Below are positions 1-9,248 of a DNA stretch of 64,000 nucleotides, piece after piece. Below the pieces are notes generated by a model. The model worked only from the letters and a program-made list of their open reading frames with translations. It ran no database searches and was not told the DNA's origin. Origin of the DNA: DATHBD01 sp035296325. Lineage in GTDB: Bacteria > Actinomycetota > Actinomycetes > Mycobacteriales > Micromonosporaceae. Where the stretch lies: assembly GCA_035296325.1 (NCBI GenBank), contig DATHBD010000062.1:1-64000 (forward strand), given 5' to 3'. Position 1 is the first letter of the stretch; each line of letters starts with the position of its first letter. The translations under genes were made by a program, and so were the position numbers.

Positions 1-62
1 CAGTTGTGCCTCAGGCAAAGGCCTACGAAAGCCGCGAACTCCCGCACACGGCTGCAAGATCG
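1..62. repeat. Dispersed palindromic repeat, copy A (cut by window edge)
   Basis: This non-coding stretch aligns without gaps to 50708-50769, with about 45 of 62 positions identical. The best conserved parts are the two ends (CAGTYGTGCC and CTGCAAGATCG) and a central ACGAAAGC..CGAA. In copy B the ends are arms of a 17-bp perfect inverted repeat; here the arms are degenerate and the left arm is cut by the window edge. The family is not identified. Confidence 0.6.
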
Positions 63-204
63 CGGCGGCGGGTGGAGCGGCTCGGAGGGGTGAAGGTCCG
101 ACTGGCGGGTCGAACGTTGCCGTATGTTCCGTATTGTCGCTTGCGCGCCGCTGTCCTCGGGTCGTCCCGACGAGCGTCCAACGACTTCGGAAAGGGCGAC
201 GATC

Positions 205-750
205 ATGAGCGAACCTCCCGGCGACCCGCACCAAGGCCAACGTCCTCCCGGGCCGTACCCGCCGGCGCCGAGCGGCACCTACCGGCCGCCGGTGGACAGT
301 CCACCGGCGGCCGTCCGGGGCCCGGCCCCGGTCCCTGCACCAGGTGCCGCGGTGGAGGCGTATGGCCACGCCCTGGCACCCCTGGGTGCCCCGCGAACCG
401 ATCAGCCGGTTTCCGCCGGCGGCCGATTCGCCGGGGCGGTGGTCGAGGTCCTGCTCATCATGGTGACGCTCGGCATTGGATGGTGGATCTGGGCGGCCTT
501 CACCTGGTCGACCGGTCAGACGCCGGCGAAGAGACTCCTGGGCTACGTGGTGGTCGACGCCGACACGGGCGCCCGGTTCACCTGGGAAAGGATGTTCCTG
601 CGCGAGTTTCTGATCAAGGGCATCGTCCTTCCGATCGGCAGCCTCCTTACCTGCAGCGTTCTCACGTTCGTCGACGGCTTCATGGTCTTCGGAGAGCGCC
701 GTCGGACGCTGCACGACATGATGGCCGGATCAATCGTCGGCTACGAGTAG
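205..750 (+). CDS. RDD family membrane protein
   Basis: A 181-residue protein with a proline-rich, disordered N-terminal half (about residues 1-70) and an RDD-type membrane domain. The domain shows GGRFAGAVVEV entering a first hydrophobic helix, then the family hallmark GQTPAKRLLGYVVVDADTG, and ends in RRTLHDMMAGSIVGYE. The first Asp of the RDD signature appears replaced by Glu or Val. Two membrane helices are clear. The ATG at 205 is preferred over the one at 124 because GGAAAGG lies just upstream and the extension looks non-protein-like. RDD proteins are membrane proteins of mostly unknown, possibly transport, function. It stands alone next to an unrelated membrane protein. Confidence 0.8.
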   Translation: MSEPPGDPHQGQRPPGPYPPAPSGTYRPPVDSPPAAVRGPAPVPAPGAAVEAYGHALAPLGAPRTDQPVSAGGRFAGAVVEVLLIMVTLGIGWWIWAAFTWSTGQTPAKRLLGYVVVDADTGARFTWERMFLREFLIKGIVLPIGSLLTCSVLTFVDGFMVFGERRRTLHDMMAGSIVGYE

Positions 751-892
751 GGCCGTGCTGGAGCTGCATCGCATCGGCGCGGTCCGCGGTGGTTGCGCCG
801 GACTCCGTGCCGATGGAGCACTGTCCACACGGGCGTCCTGGCGGCTGCGTGACTGCCGCGCGGCAGGGGGTGCTGTTCGAGGGCGCTGCCGA

Positions 893-898
893 TAACCT
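893..898 (+). promoter_or_regulatory. -10-like TAACCT, leaderless start at 905
   Basis: TAACCT is followed by 6 nt and then the GTG at 905. There is no ribosome binding site, so a leaderless mRNA is inferred. Confidence 0.45.
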
Positions 899-904
899 CG
901 TACC

Positions 905-1582
905 GTGGAGCCGTCCCAGCCCAACGATGCACGCGACCAGCCGACCCCGGCGTCGCCGTCCGGCCCGGGAACGGGTGTGCCTTCGCCGCGGGAGGCCGCC
1001 GATCAGGACCCGACGGGTCCGGGCCCCGTGACCCCTGGTTCAGCCGGCGATGATCCGGTGGCATCCGAGGCGTCGTCGGAGGCGCCTGAGGGGGCCGCCG
1101 AGGAGGCGCCGGAGACTGTGCCCTCCGTCTGGAACATCCGCACGTACTTCGTATTCGCGATCGCGGCAGCGCTGGTGCTCTGCCTCGGCGGAGTGTTCTT
1201 CGGTTACTACAAGTACAACGAGCTCGCCGAACCGGATCGAGATACACCAGCTCTTGCCGTAGACCAGTATCTGTCCGCGCGGCTCACCGATAGGGATGAG
1301 GTTCGCGCCAACGTCTTCACCTGCAAATCTTCGACCCTTGGATCAGTTGACCAGCTGGTGCGGGACATAACAGCACGGGAACAGCAATATGGCATCACGA
1401 TCCGGGTGACATCATCCGATCTGGCCATTTCATCGACCACTGATCGAGCCTCTGTAGATGCCAACCTGAAGATTGATGTCCCGGAGCAAGGCGGCCAATC
1501 CTCGCGCTCGATCCAGCGCTGGCACTTCGACGTGGTGAACCAGGATGGCTGGCGCGTCTGTGCGGCGAACCGGGTGAGTTGA
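905..1582 (+). CDS. Rv0361-like single-pass membrane protein
   Basis: A 225-residue protein with a Pro/Ser/Glu-rich acidic cytoplasmic N-terminus (about 1-75), one transmembrane helix around residues 80-100 (FAIAAALVLCLGGVFFGYY), and an extracytoplasmic domain of about 120 residues. That domain resembles the NTF2/DUF4878-like tail of mycobacterial Rv0361-type proteins, ending in a typical strand (WHFDVVNQDGWRVC). The distal half is visibly less GC-rich than its neighbours. It converges on the secretion-like operon ending at 1585 with only 2 bases between stop codons. No enzymatic motif is seen; function unknown. Confidence 0.6.
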   Translation: MEPSQPNDARDQPTPASPSGPGTGVPSPREAADQDPTGPGPVTPGSAGDDPVASEASSEAPEGAAEEAPETVPSVWNIRTYFVFAIAAALVLCLGGVFFGYYKYNELAEPDRDTPALAVDQYLSARLTDRDEVRANVFTCKSSTLGSVDQLVRDITAREQQYGITIRVTSSDLAISSTTDRASVDANLKIDVPEQGGQSSRSIQRWHFDVVNQDGWRVCAANRVS

Positions 1583-1584
1583 CG

Positions 1585-2211
1585 CTACTCCAACCACAGC
1601 AGGTGGATCGGCACGGCCAGTGTCGACGGGGGCCGACCAGCCCAGGCCCACCGGTACCAGTCCAGTTCCGCGGCGACCCGGACGCAGATGTCGCCCTCCG
1701 CGCTGCCGTACGGCTCCGTCACCGCTCGCAGGTCACGCCGTTCGGTCGGGGCCTGGTCCTCTGGCAGCACCATGTGGACGACCCGCTGGCCCGTGACCTT
1801 GCTGGCCGCACCGACTGCAACCGGGTCCCGCCGGGGCGGCGCGTCCAGCGACACCAACTTGGCCAGGATATCGTGGCCGCGGTTCGCCTCGCCATCCGAT
1901 GTGGACACCCCGAGGGTTTCGACCCACACGCGCTCGATCGGCACCAGCGGCGCGAACACCTCGGTCTGCTCCGACTCCGCCCGGTACCACTCGTACTCCG
2001 GCAGGACCGGCACGTAGGTGCGGCTGCCCTGGACCACCGGACGGTCGGCGCGCAGGTCTGAGCGCCATCCGACGCCCGGCAGGCCGACCAGCACGCGCCG
2101 CCCGCGCAGGTCGGTCTGCCCGATCGCCGGCTCCGGGCGGATCGACGCCGGGGGCCGGACCGGTTCATCGAGGTCCCAGTCCGGGAAGTTGGCGTCGTCG
2201 AAGCCACTCAT
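1585..2211 (-). CDS. Last gene of T4SS-like operon, unknown soluble protein
   Basis: A 208-residue protein without signal peptide or membrane helix. It begins MSGFDDANFPDWDLDEPVRPP and contains a Trp/Tyr-rich domain with ELDWYRWAWAGRPPSTLAVPIHLLWLE at the C-terminus. I do not recognise the family. Its start overlaps the stop of the upstream M23 gene by 4 bp (ATGA, 2208-2211), so it is translationally coupled to the secretion-like module and probably works with it in the cytoplasm. An accessory or chaperone-like role is only a guess. Confidence 0.7.
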   Translation of the reverse strand: MSGFDDANFPDWDLDEPVRPPASIRPEPAIGQTDLRGRRVLVGLPGVGWRSDLRADRPVVQGSRTYVPVLPEYEWYRAESEQTEVFAPLVPIERVWVETLGVSTSDGEANRGHDILAKLVSLDAPPRRDPVAVGAASKVTGQRVVHMVLPEDQAPTERRDLRAVTEPYGSAEGDICVRVAAELDWYRWAWAGRPPSTLAVPIHLLWLE

Positions 2212-3341
2212 GTCGGCTCGCCCAGCGGGGCGCCTCGCTCCCGCATGAACTGGATCGGATCCACCGCGCCGGAGTCGCCGGAGTCGCCGTTGATATGCAC
2301 CTCGAAGTGCAGGTGCGGCCCGGAGGAGCGGCCACTGGAGCCGGACCGGCCGAGCTCCTCGCCAGCGGCCACCGCCTGGCCCACGTTGACAAGCGGTCGG
2401 CGCACCAGGTGGCAGTACCGCGTGATCACCGCATCAGCGTGCATGATCTCGATATACCAGCCACAGCCCCGGATGCTTGATGAGCCGTCGCGGTCGCAGC
2501 CCCAGTTCCAACCGCCCTCGGTCGTCGCCCGACAGCGCACCTTGACCACGACGCCGCCGGATGCCGCGCGGACTGGCGTCTCCCTAGGTGCGGTGATGTC
2601 GACGCCCTGATGCGTCGGGCGGCTGGCACTGCGGAATTCGGAGCCGACCGGGCCCACGATGGGGGCGGTCCATCCGGACGCGGAGATCTCACCCGCCGAA
2701 ACACATCGCAGTGCATCAATTGCACCGACCGCGCGTGCCGCGCCGTCGGTGAGGAGGTTCACGACGTTGGTGGCGGTCGGCTCATGCTTGGCGTATGCAT
2801 CCGGATAGGCGCTGATCTGCACGCGTTGTGCGGCATCGGTCAGCGACAACGTCTGCCAACCGTTGATGGTGATCAGCTTTTCGTAGAACTTCCGCGCCGC
2901 GTACTCCGGGTCGGTGACCTGCTCCGGTGTGCCCCAGCCTGCGCTGGGTCGCTGCTGGAACAGGCCGAGGGAGTCGTGGTCGTTGCGCTCGCCGAGGTGA
3001 CCGAGGTTGCGTAGCCACGACTCCTGCATGGCGGTGGCGACGGCGATGACCCAACCGCGGGGCGGCACGTTGAGCTCCTGCCCCACCCGGATGATGATCG
3101 CGGCGTTGCGGGTCTGCTCAGCTCCGAGCAGCCCTGCGCGGGGCAGGTCCGCCAGATCGGGATCGACCATCTCGGAGTCACCACAGCCGAACGAGGCCGG
3201 CACGACCGACTCCCCGCCCAGCCCGCCGAGGAAGAATGACGCCGTCGTGCCGCCGCAGCACAGCAGCGTCAGCGCGCCCACCAAGGCCACGATCAAGCCG
3301 ATCCGTAACCGGCGTCCCGACGGTTCCCCGGGCATGCTCAT
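2208..3341 (-). CDS. Bifunctional lytic transglycosylase-like / M23 endopeptidase
   Basis: A 377-residue cell-wall hydrolase. A membrane anchor (about residues 12-34) is followed by a lysozyme-like fold (about 65-180) with candidate catalytic Glu in AMQESW near residue 106 and the LGLFQQRPSAGWG signature. A LytM/M23 zinc peptidase domain (about 220-365) has HQGVDIT near residue 243 and HLHFEV near 342. Together these would cleave glycan strands and peptide crosslinks, the VirB1-like job of opening peptidoglycan for a secretion channel. The ATG at 3341 overlaps the upstream stop (ATGA, 3338-3341). A longer upstream reading in this frame has the composition of a shadow of the preceding gene. 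Confidence 0.85.
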   Translation of the reverse strand: MSMPGEPSGRRLRIGLIVALVGALTLLCCGGTTASFFLGGLGGESVVPASFGCGDSEMVDPDLADLPRAGLLGAEQTRNAAIIIRVGQELNVPPRGWVIAVATAMQESWLRNLGHLGERNDHDSLGLFQQRPSAGWGTPEQVTDPEYAARKFYEKLITINGWQTLSLTDAAQRVQISAYPDAYAKHEPTATNVVNLLTDGAARAVGAIDALRCVSAGEISASGWTAPIVGPVGSEFRSASRPTHQGVDITAPRETPVRAASGGVVVKVRCRATTEGGWNWGCDRDGSSSIRGCGWYIEIMHADAVITRYCHLVRRPLVNVGQAVAAGEELGRSGSSGRSSGPHLHFEVHINGDSGDSGAVDPIQFMRERGAPLGEPT

Positions 3342-3874
3342 ATCTGCCGTTCCCAGTCCACCCCGTCGACTCGCCACCGACCCTTGTCGGCCAGGAGTCG
3401 CAGCCGCAGCGTGCCGGAGTCCACCGGGATGCTGGCCTCCATCAGGGCCGGGTCGCGGGCGTTGATCGACACCCCGCCGGTCATCCGATCGGCGGGCACG
3501 CCGGCCGGGTCGACGCCGCCGAGCTTGGCCACCAGCGCCTGCGTCGCGTACGGGGTCAGGTCGGCGAGCCACCTGTCCGCGCTCACGCCGGTGTGGCGCA
3601 GCCAGGCCTCGGCGAACTTCGTTGCCACGGTCGCGGGATCAGGCGCCCCGGCGCTCAGCGAGGGCGCCGGCGGATCCACATGCTCCACCTCGCCGTCGTC
3701 GACCGCTGACGGATCGACACTCGGCTGGCTGCTCGTCGCGATCAGCGGGGCCGGAGGTTCCGCGTCCGTCGACCCGGCGACGCCGCGGAACGCACCGATC
3801 ACCAGTAGCAGCACCGCGCACAGTGCCAGAGCGATACCGTACCGGGTGCTGATCAGGCGCAGGACATGCCGCAT
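3338..3874 (-). CDS. VirB8/TcpC-like bitopic membrane protein
   Basis: A 178-residue protein with a short cytoplasmic N-terminus, one transmembrane helix (about 13-33), a Pro/Ser-rich linker, and a C-terminal domain of about 100 residues. That domain opens with a helix (PATVATKFAEAWLRHTG) and ends in beta strands with a terminal WRVDGVDWERQI. This layout matches the NTF2-like periplasmic domain of VirB8/TcpC conjugation proteins, but no residue signature proves it; the assignment rests on topology and on its position after the VirB6-like gene. It starts 6 bp after the upstream stop and overlaps the M23 gene. Confidence 0.6.
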   Translation of the reverse strand: MRHVLRLISTRYGIALALCAVLLLVIGAFRGVAGSTDAEPPAPLIATSSQPSVDPSAVDDGEVEHVDPPAPSLSAGAPDPATVATKFAEAWLRHTGVSADRWLADLTPYATQALVAKLGGVDPAGVPADRMTGGVSINARDPALMEASIPVDSGTLRLRLLADKGRWRVDGVDWERQI

Positions 3875-3880
3875 CTTCGA

Positions 3881-5878
3881 TCACCCCGGGATGGTTGCCG
3901 ACTCCGGGCGCCGGCTCCGGTTCGGCGCTGGCGCGTCCTCGTCCGAGCCGGGCCGGTAGACCCCGAACGATGGCGTGGTGCGCGGGACGTCCGGCGACTG
4001 CCACCGCCGCGACGTGCGCCGCTCCGGTGCGGTGGCCGGCTGCTGCCCCGGGCTCGTACTCGGCTCGCTCGCCCCGGGCTGGCCCGTCGCAGGCTGGCCC
4101 GTTCCGGGCTGGCTCGTGCCGGGCTGGCTCGCCCCGGGCTGGCTCGTAGCCGGCTCGCCGGGCACGGCGCTCTCAGCGCGCCGACTCGGCGTGGTGACGG
4201 TGGGATGGTCATCGGTACGCGACTCGGGGCGCTGAACCGTCTGGAGCACCTCCCGCGAGCGGCCCATCGTGGGTTCCGACGTGCCGCCGGCATCCACCAC
4301 CTTGAGCGCGGCGGCGGCCCGCAGATCCCGGAAGAACAGCCGGTGCCAGCTTCCCGCCGACGTCACCGCCTGGCTGGAGTCCTTGCCGCCGAGCTGGGTG
4401 ATCCTCCGGTACGGCCGCAGCAGGAGCCATCCGACCACGCCGGTCAGCCAGATCAGCACGACCTGGAGCCAGCCCGGCAACGAGGCGGTGCCCATGATCA
4501 GGTTGACGGCGAAGAGATAGATCGCGGCGGCGGTACCGAAGACGATGATATTGAAGATCGCCGCGACCACCGCGTTGGCCAGGCGACGGATGCCCGAACT
4601 TGCCGGCCGCATCAGACCGATGGTGCCGAGGATCGGTGCTGCGATGACGGCCCACCGGAAGATCAGGAATCCGATCAGTACGAGCAGCGAGGCGACGATG
4701 TCGAACATGGAGAAGAAGAGGGCCGACAGAATCGCGATGAAGCCGGCCCCGATCCGCTCCATTCCGCGCGTGCCCTGGAGATATTCGTACGCCTCGGGAT
4801 CTTCAACCTTGATGGTTTCGGCGACCTTCTGCCACCGACTTGCTTTCTGCTCGATGATTGACTGGCGAAGTTGCGGGTCCTGCCGAAGCTTCTCGATCTC
4901 ATCCCAACTGTAGGACTTGGCGTCGTAGAGCACTCGTCCGTATTTCTGGGCGACCTCACTGTCGGCGGAGCCGAGCACGCCGCGGAGCCAGTTGCGATAC
5001 AGCAAACCCTCCGCCGCCGTGTCGCTCGCACGAACGGCGGGTGGACGTATGTCCGTGCACGCCGTTGGGTCGAGGTTGCGGCATTGGTCCGGTGAAGCGT
5101 CAACGGGCTGCGGGCCCACCGCACCGTGGATTACGCCGAGGGACGTGACGAGCGTTCGGTCGGCGGCGTTCGCTGACCACGTCGGCCAGGCGGCGATGGC
5201 AGTGATGACAACCATGATGAGCAGAGCCCACCCGGCGGTGGTCACGGTTCCCGACATGTCGGACTGCCTGGACCGCCACAGCAGGTACAGGCCGATCACT
5301 GCGAGCGTCACCGCGCCAAAGACGGTGAAGACCTTCTGATAGATGGCCTTGGTGGCCTGTTCGACCAGCGGATCTGCCCATCCCCACATCTCAGCCGGGT
5401 TCCACGCCCGCTCGCGGAGGGCGTTTGACGCGCCGATGATGGAGGTCGCGATCAACATCTCGCCATTGGCGATGGTGCTCTCAAACTTGTAGTCGGGATG
5501 CATCACCGTCGACACGCAACCGATGTCGTACGTGGTGTAGTCGTACCCCGCATACCCGTAGTTGCTGTAGAGGCCCTGCGGCCCGCCTTGGCGCGACGAT
5601 TCCGGTCGCGTCGCGAACCATCCGGCCATGCCGGAGTCGGGCGCGCTCGGTGTCGGCGCCTTGACGCAGTTGACCCGGTCTGACGCCAGATCCCCCAGCC
5701 GTTCCACGCAGGACTGGAAGTTGCCGGGGTTGCGCCACTCGGCGGTCGTGCACTGGCCTGGCGCCTTCGCCGGCGGTGCGGCGATCGCCGACGATACCGG
5801 GCCGGCGAAGAGCGTCGCCACCGCGAGCATCAGGGCCGCCGCGACGAATCGGAGTATTCGATGTCGACCGTGGTGCAT
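3881..5878 (-). CDS. VirB6/TrbL-like polytopic membrane protein
   Basis: A 665-residue protein with a cleavable signal peptide ending near AIAAPPAKA, then a Cys-containing extracytoplasmic region of about 130 residues. A helix-rich core follows with at least six membrane segments, including VFTVFGAVTLAVIGLYLLW, a paired block around GFIAILSALFFSMFDIVASLLVLIGFLIF, and LQVVLIWLTGVVGWLLL. The last 130 residues are a hydrophilic Pro/Ser/Gln-rich tail with five copies of a TSQPG-type pentapeptide. Size, topology and place between the VirB4-like and VirB8-like genes fit the VirB6/TrbL inner-membrane channel component. The ATG at 5878 lies 4 bp after the VirB4 stop. Parts of the core are less GC-rich than the neighbourhood. 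Confidence 0.65.
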   Translation of the reverse strand: MHHGRHRILRFVAAALMLAVATLFAGPVSSAIAAPPAKAPGQCTTAEWRNPGNFQSCVERLGDLASDRVNCVKAPTPSAPDSGMAGWFATRPESSRQGGPQGLYSNYGYAGYDYTTYDIGCVSTVMHPDYKFESTIANGEMLIATSIIGASNALRERAWNPAEMWGWADPLVEQATKAIYQKVFTVFGAVTLAVIGLYLLWRSRQSDMSGTVTTAGWALLIMVVITAIAAWPTWSANAADRTLVTSLGVIHGAVGPQPVDASPDQCRNLDPTACTDIRPPAVRASDTAAEGLLYRNWLRGVLGSADSEVAQKYGRVLYDAKSYSWDEIEKLRQDPQLRQSIIEQKASRWQKVAETIKVEDPEAYEYLQGTRGMERIGAGFIAILSALFFSMFDIVASLLVLIGFLIFRWAVIAAPILGTIGLMRPASSGIRRLANAVVAAIFNIIVFGTAAAIYLFAVNLIMGTASLPGWLQVVLIWLTGVVGWLLLRPYRRITQLGGKDSSQAVTSAGSWHRLFFRDLRAAAALKVVDAGGTSEPTMGRSREVLQTVQRPESRTDDHPTVTTPSRRAESAVPGEPATSQPGASQPGTSQPGTGQPATGQPGASEPSTSPGQQPATAPERRTSRRWQSPDVPRTTPSFGVYRPGSDEDAPAPNRSRRPESATIPG
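4077..4151. repeat. Five tandem 15-bp units inside VirB6-like tail
   Basis: Five consecutive 15-bp units of the form GGCTGGCYCGTNNCG encode the pentapeptides TSQPG/ASQPG/TGQPA on the minus strand. Copy number could vary between strains without shifting frame. Confidence 0.85.
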
Positions 5879-5882
5879 GGCG

Positions 5883-8800
5883 TCAGACCTCCGGCTCGTC
5901 GGTGTCGTGGTGTTGCTGCTCCACCGGTTTCTGCCCGACCGCGGCCGGAGTGGTGTCCAGGTACTTGAGAAGCGCTGGAACGTAGGACACGTCGACGCGG
6001 ACCTTCTGGACCCGTCCGTCGACATCGCGCATGACGAATTCGCGGAAGCCGAGCCGTGACTGCGACGAGACGTCGGCCTGGGACAGCCCGGCGAGGGTGT
6101 GCTCGTAGCCGACATCGACCGGGACCCGGAGCAGCCGCAGCGCCTCGGCGGCGATCTCGGAGTCCTCGGCGATCCGCCCGACGAACACGGTCGAGACGAG
6201 GTTCTGCACGTCCAGACCGAGGATGTCGCGGGGGTTCTGCGAGGCCACGAGTGCGGCGAGGTTCCACTTTCGGGAGTCCCGCGCCAGCCGGACCAGGAAC
6301 GATCGGCCGGAGCGCCAGCCCTCCATGAAGTGCGCCTCGTCCAGGCCGACGAGCTTGCGTTGGCCCATGTCGCCGCCGTAGCAGCGGCGCACGGCGAGGC
6401 GGTGCGCGGTGTGCAGCATGGGCAGCGCGAGCGACTCCTCCGCCGACCAGTACTCCCGCTCGATCTTGAGGTCGGGCAGCCGCAGCCCGGCCATGGTGAT
6501 GACGGTCAGCGCGGCGTCGGCGCCGAGCAGGCCGGGCTCGGGCGAGCCGAAGAACAGCGTGGCCAGCGGCATCTCGGCGGTGTCCAGGAGCAGGTTGCCG
6601 AGCTCCCGACCGTCGCTGTCGGACAGTTCGTGCAGGGTGCGGACCACGTCGTCCACTGTGGAGGTCTCCTCCGCCGGCACCTGCCGTACCGCGTGCCGCA
6701 GCATGGTGGCGGTGGACGCCTCGCGGGCCACCTGCGGCGGGACGAGCATCATGCAGATGTCCTGGACCAGCATGCGGCGCTCGGCGCGGGCGTTCGAGAT
6801 GGCGATCTCGAACTCACGGTCTCCGGCCGGCCCGGGCACGTAGTGCTTGCGCTGCGGGGTGGGGATCAGCGAGTACGGCGCGAGGGTGCCCCGCTCGGAG
6901 CCGGTGAGGTTGAGCACCCGGGAGTAGGGTGCCAGCTCCGGCATGGCGCAGAGCCGGGCCAGCGGGCCGGACGGGTCGAGCAGCGTGACCTGCACACCGC
7001 GCCGGGCGGCCAGGTAGCCGAGCGCTCCCAGCAGCGTGGACTTGCCACCGCCGGGCTCGGCGACGAAGACGGCCAGGCCGGACCGTTCCCGCACCTCCAT
7101 CGGGAAGTGCAGGTCGAGGAAGACCGGCCGGCGGGAGGTGCCGGCGGTACGTCCGACCAGGTCGCCGCGCTGATCCCCGACGGTCGACGCGGCCTGCGGC
7201 AGCGCGGCGGCGAGCAGCTTGACCGGCATCCGGCGCAGGTACCCGGTGTTGGCGAGCGGCTCGCCCGGAATGAACTCCCGCGCCAGCCAGTCCTGGTTCT
7301 TGGGGTGCTGCAGGGCGACGCGCATTTCCCGGGCGTACATCTTGGTCAGTCGCCGGGCCCGCTCCAGGCACTCCTCGCGGGTGGCGCCGCCGACGGCGAT
7401 CCGGTGCCAGCCGTGCGCCCGTGACGAGTCCACCGGCAGGCCGGTGCTGACGTCGTCACCGATGGCGAGGGCGCGCGAGGCGAGACGCTCCAATTCGGGC
7501 GGGGCGTCGATGCCGTGCTCGGCGTAGTCCTTCTGCTGGGAGCGGATCAGCCGCAGGCGCTGCTCCAGATTGCGGAACGAGTCGTTGGGGCCGAGCAGGT
7601 CGACCCGGGAGGAGATCTCCATCGGCCAGGGGAGCCGCTCGTGGAAGTGCAGCCACGGCTCGTGCCGTTCCGGGATCTCCAGCGGCTCCATCCGGCCGAC
7701 GGCGAGCACGGCGACGTGGCACTCCTCGTCGGTCAGCCGGTTGACCAGCTTCATGGTGGAGCCGTACGGCGTGCGGTACCGCTCGATCTGCTCGGTGAGT
7801 GCGAGCAGGTCGCCGCGGTCCCACTGGCCGTGCTCGACAGCGGCGAGCCCGGTCGGCGGCGACATGCAGAGCGCCACCGAGCGGTAGAGCAGCCACTCCA
7901 GTTCCGTGGCTGTGACCCGCCGCCCGCGCATGCCGAATGCGCCGAGCACCTCGTCGAACTGCTCCACGGTGCGCGCCATCCGCCGCCGCTCCGCCCCGGG
8001 CACACCGCGGCGGAACAGCGTGTTGATGCGCTCCGACATCGTGTCACCGAGGGTGCGGCGGGCGAAGGTGATCCCGATGTAGGTCTGCCCCTCGGCGTGG
8101 TTCACCGCGAGCAGGTGCTGCTGCGCCGCGACGAGGTGGTCGGCCCAGGACGGTGCGCCGGTCACTTCGGGAAGCGGACGCGGCGTGTTGCCGTCGACCA
8201 CGCGCGCCCACTGGTCGGCCGGGAACGGCTTGGTGGTGCGCCGCAGGTGCAGCCGGAACCCGGCGAGGCCGGCGAACTGCTCGGAGATGGCCAGGAGCAG
8301 CGACTCGCGCTCATTGTCCGGCCGGAACGCCCAGCGGACCTCGGGCAGCCAGTACCACGCGGTCACCGCGTTGGGAGTGAACGTTAGGTGCCCGGCGATC
8401 TCGGTGATGGCGAGGTCGATGGACGGGTCGCGGTCCTTCTGCCGGGGCTTGGGGGTGCGGTCCAGTGGCGTACGCCCGGTACGCCGCTCCGGCACCGCCG
8501 ACACCGACCGCCGGCGCGGTGCGGGGACCGTGCCCGGGCTCACCGTGGGCGCGTCGCCGCCCGGCGGAGGGACCGGAGGCGCCACTGTCGCACCGGCCGG
8601 TTGGGGCGCTGTTGTGTGCTGTGGTGCCGTGGTGGACGGCACCTGGACGGTCGATGTCGCTCCGTTGCCCGCCGGCACGGGCACCGGGTCGAAGTACTCC
8701 GCTGACTGTGCCGGGACGGACTCGACGGGCTGCGGCTGCGGCTGGGCGGGCGCCACCGACGGCTGCTCCGCGGTGCCGGTGTACCGGCCGTTGATTCGGT

Positions 8801-9248
8801 CCCGTGAGCCCGGTCGCCGCTGGGGCCCGGCGAGGTCCTCGGCGGCCCGTGCGACACCACTGCCGCTCCCGGTGCGCCGCACCGGCACGGCGGGTTCCGC
8901 CGAACCTGCCGGTCCGACATCGCTCGCGTCGTGCCCCGACGGCTCGCCGAACAGGTCCAGGAACGGCGAGTCAACCTCGGGTTGCGCCTGCGCGGCCGGC
9001 ACCGCGTCCGGTAGCACGGAGTGCTCCGGCACCTGTTGCCCAGCCGGTTCCCCGGGTGGCCCGGCGACCGCGACGCCGTTGCCGGCCCCCCGCTTGTGCG
9101 CGCTCTGGAAGACCGCGACGCGGCCGCCCTCGGCGGCAGCGCGAAGGCCGCCGTCGAAGTCCACAAAGGTGGCTGCTTCGTCGTCGTGGCCGTTGTCGTG
9201 GTCGTCACTTACGGGGGTGGTGCCCGCATGGGGAGGGGTGCGGGTCAT
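5883..9248 (-). CDS. VirB4-like secretion ATPase
   Basis: A 1121-residue ATPase. The first 260 residues are low-complexity Pro/Ala/Thr-rich sequence, followed by a VirB4-type N-terminal domain and a RecA-like motor. The Walker A (EPGGGKSTLLGALGYLAARRG) lies near residue 733 and Walker B (KLVGLDEAHFMEGW) near 966. Downstream, ALVASQNPRDIL matches the sensor-like motif of VirB4/TrwK ATPases. VirB4 is the universal energy-coupling component of type IV secretion and conjugation. Its ATG overlaps the upstream VirB3-like stop by 4 bp. The disordered N-terminus is unusual for VirB4 and may dock to the membrane partners. The ATPase family is secure; the transported substrate is unknown. Confidence 0.85.
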   Translation of the reverse strand: MTRTPPHAGTTPVSDDHDNGHDDEAATFVDFDGGLRAAAEGGRVAVFQSAHKRGAGNGVAVAGPPGEPAGQQVPEHSVLPDAVPAAQAQPEVDSPFLDLFGEPSGHDASDVGPAGSAEPAVPVRRTGSGSGVARAAEDLAGPQRRPGSRDRINGRYTGTAEQPSVAPAQPQPQPVESVPAQSAEYFDPVPVPAGNGATSTVQVPSTTAPQHTTAPQPAGATVAPPVPPPGGDAPTVSPGTVPAPRRRSVSAVPERRTGRTPLDRTPKPRQKDRDPSIDLAITEIAGHLTFTPNAVTAWYWLPEVRWAFRPDNERESLLLAISEQFAGLAGFRLHLRRTTKPFPADQWARVVDGNTPRPLPEVTGAPSWADHLVAAQQHLLAVNHAEGQTYIGITFARRTLGDTMSERINTLFRRGVPGAERRRMARTVEQFDEVLGAFGMRGRRVTATELEWLLYRSVALCMSPPTGLAAVEHGQWDRGDLLALTEQIERYRTPYGSTMKLVNRLTDEECHVAVLAVGRMEPLEIPERHEPWLHFHERLPWPMEISSRVDLLGPNDSFRNLEQRLRLIRSQQKDYAEHGIDAPPELERLASRALAIGDDVSTGLPVDSSRAHGWHRIAVGGATREECLERARRLTKMYAREMRVALQHPKNQDWLAREFIPGEPLANTGYLRRMPVKLLAAALPQAASTVGDQRGDLVGRTAGTSRRPVFLDLHFPMEVRERSGLAVFVAEPGGGKSTLLGALGYLAARRGVQVTLLDPSGPLARLCAMPELAPYSRVLNLTGSERGTLAPYSLIPTPQRKHYVPGPAGDREFEIAISNARAERRMLVQDICMMLVPPQVAREASTATMLRHAVRQVPAEETSTVDDVVRTLHELSDSDGRELGNLLLDTAEMPLATLFFGSPEPGLLGADAALTVITMAGLRLPDLKIEREYWSAEESLALPMLHTAHRLAVRRCYGGDMGQRKLVGLDEAHFMEGWRSGRSFLVRLARDSRKWNLAALVASQNPRDILGLDVQNLVSTVFVGRIAEDSEIAAEALRLLRVPVDVGYEHTLAGLSQADVSSQSRLGFREFVMRDVDGRVQKVRVDVSYVPALLKYLDTTPAAVGQKPVEQQHHDTDEPEV

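Noticed and set aside
3341..3572. Upstream extension of the M23 protein (454 residues)
   Set aside because: The extension is Arg/Gly-rich, antipathetic to a signal anchor, and lies within the VirB8-like gene; the ATG at 3341 is coupled (ATGA).
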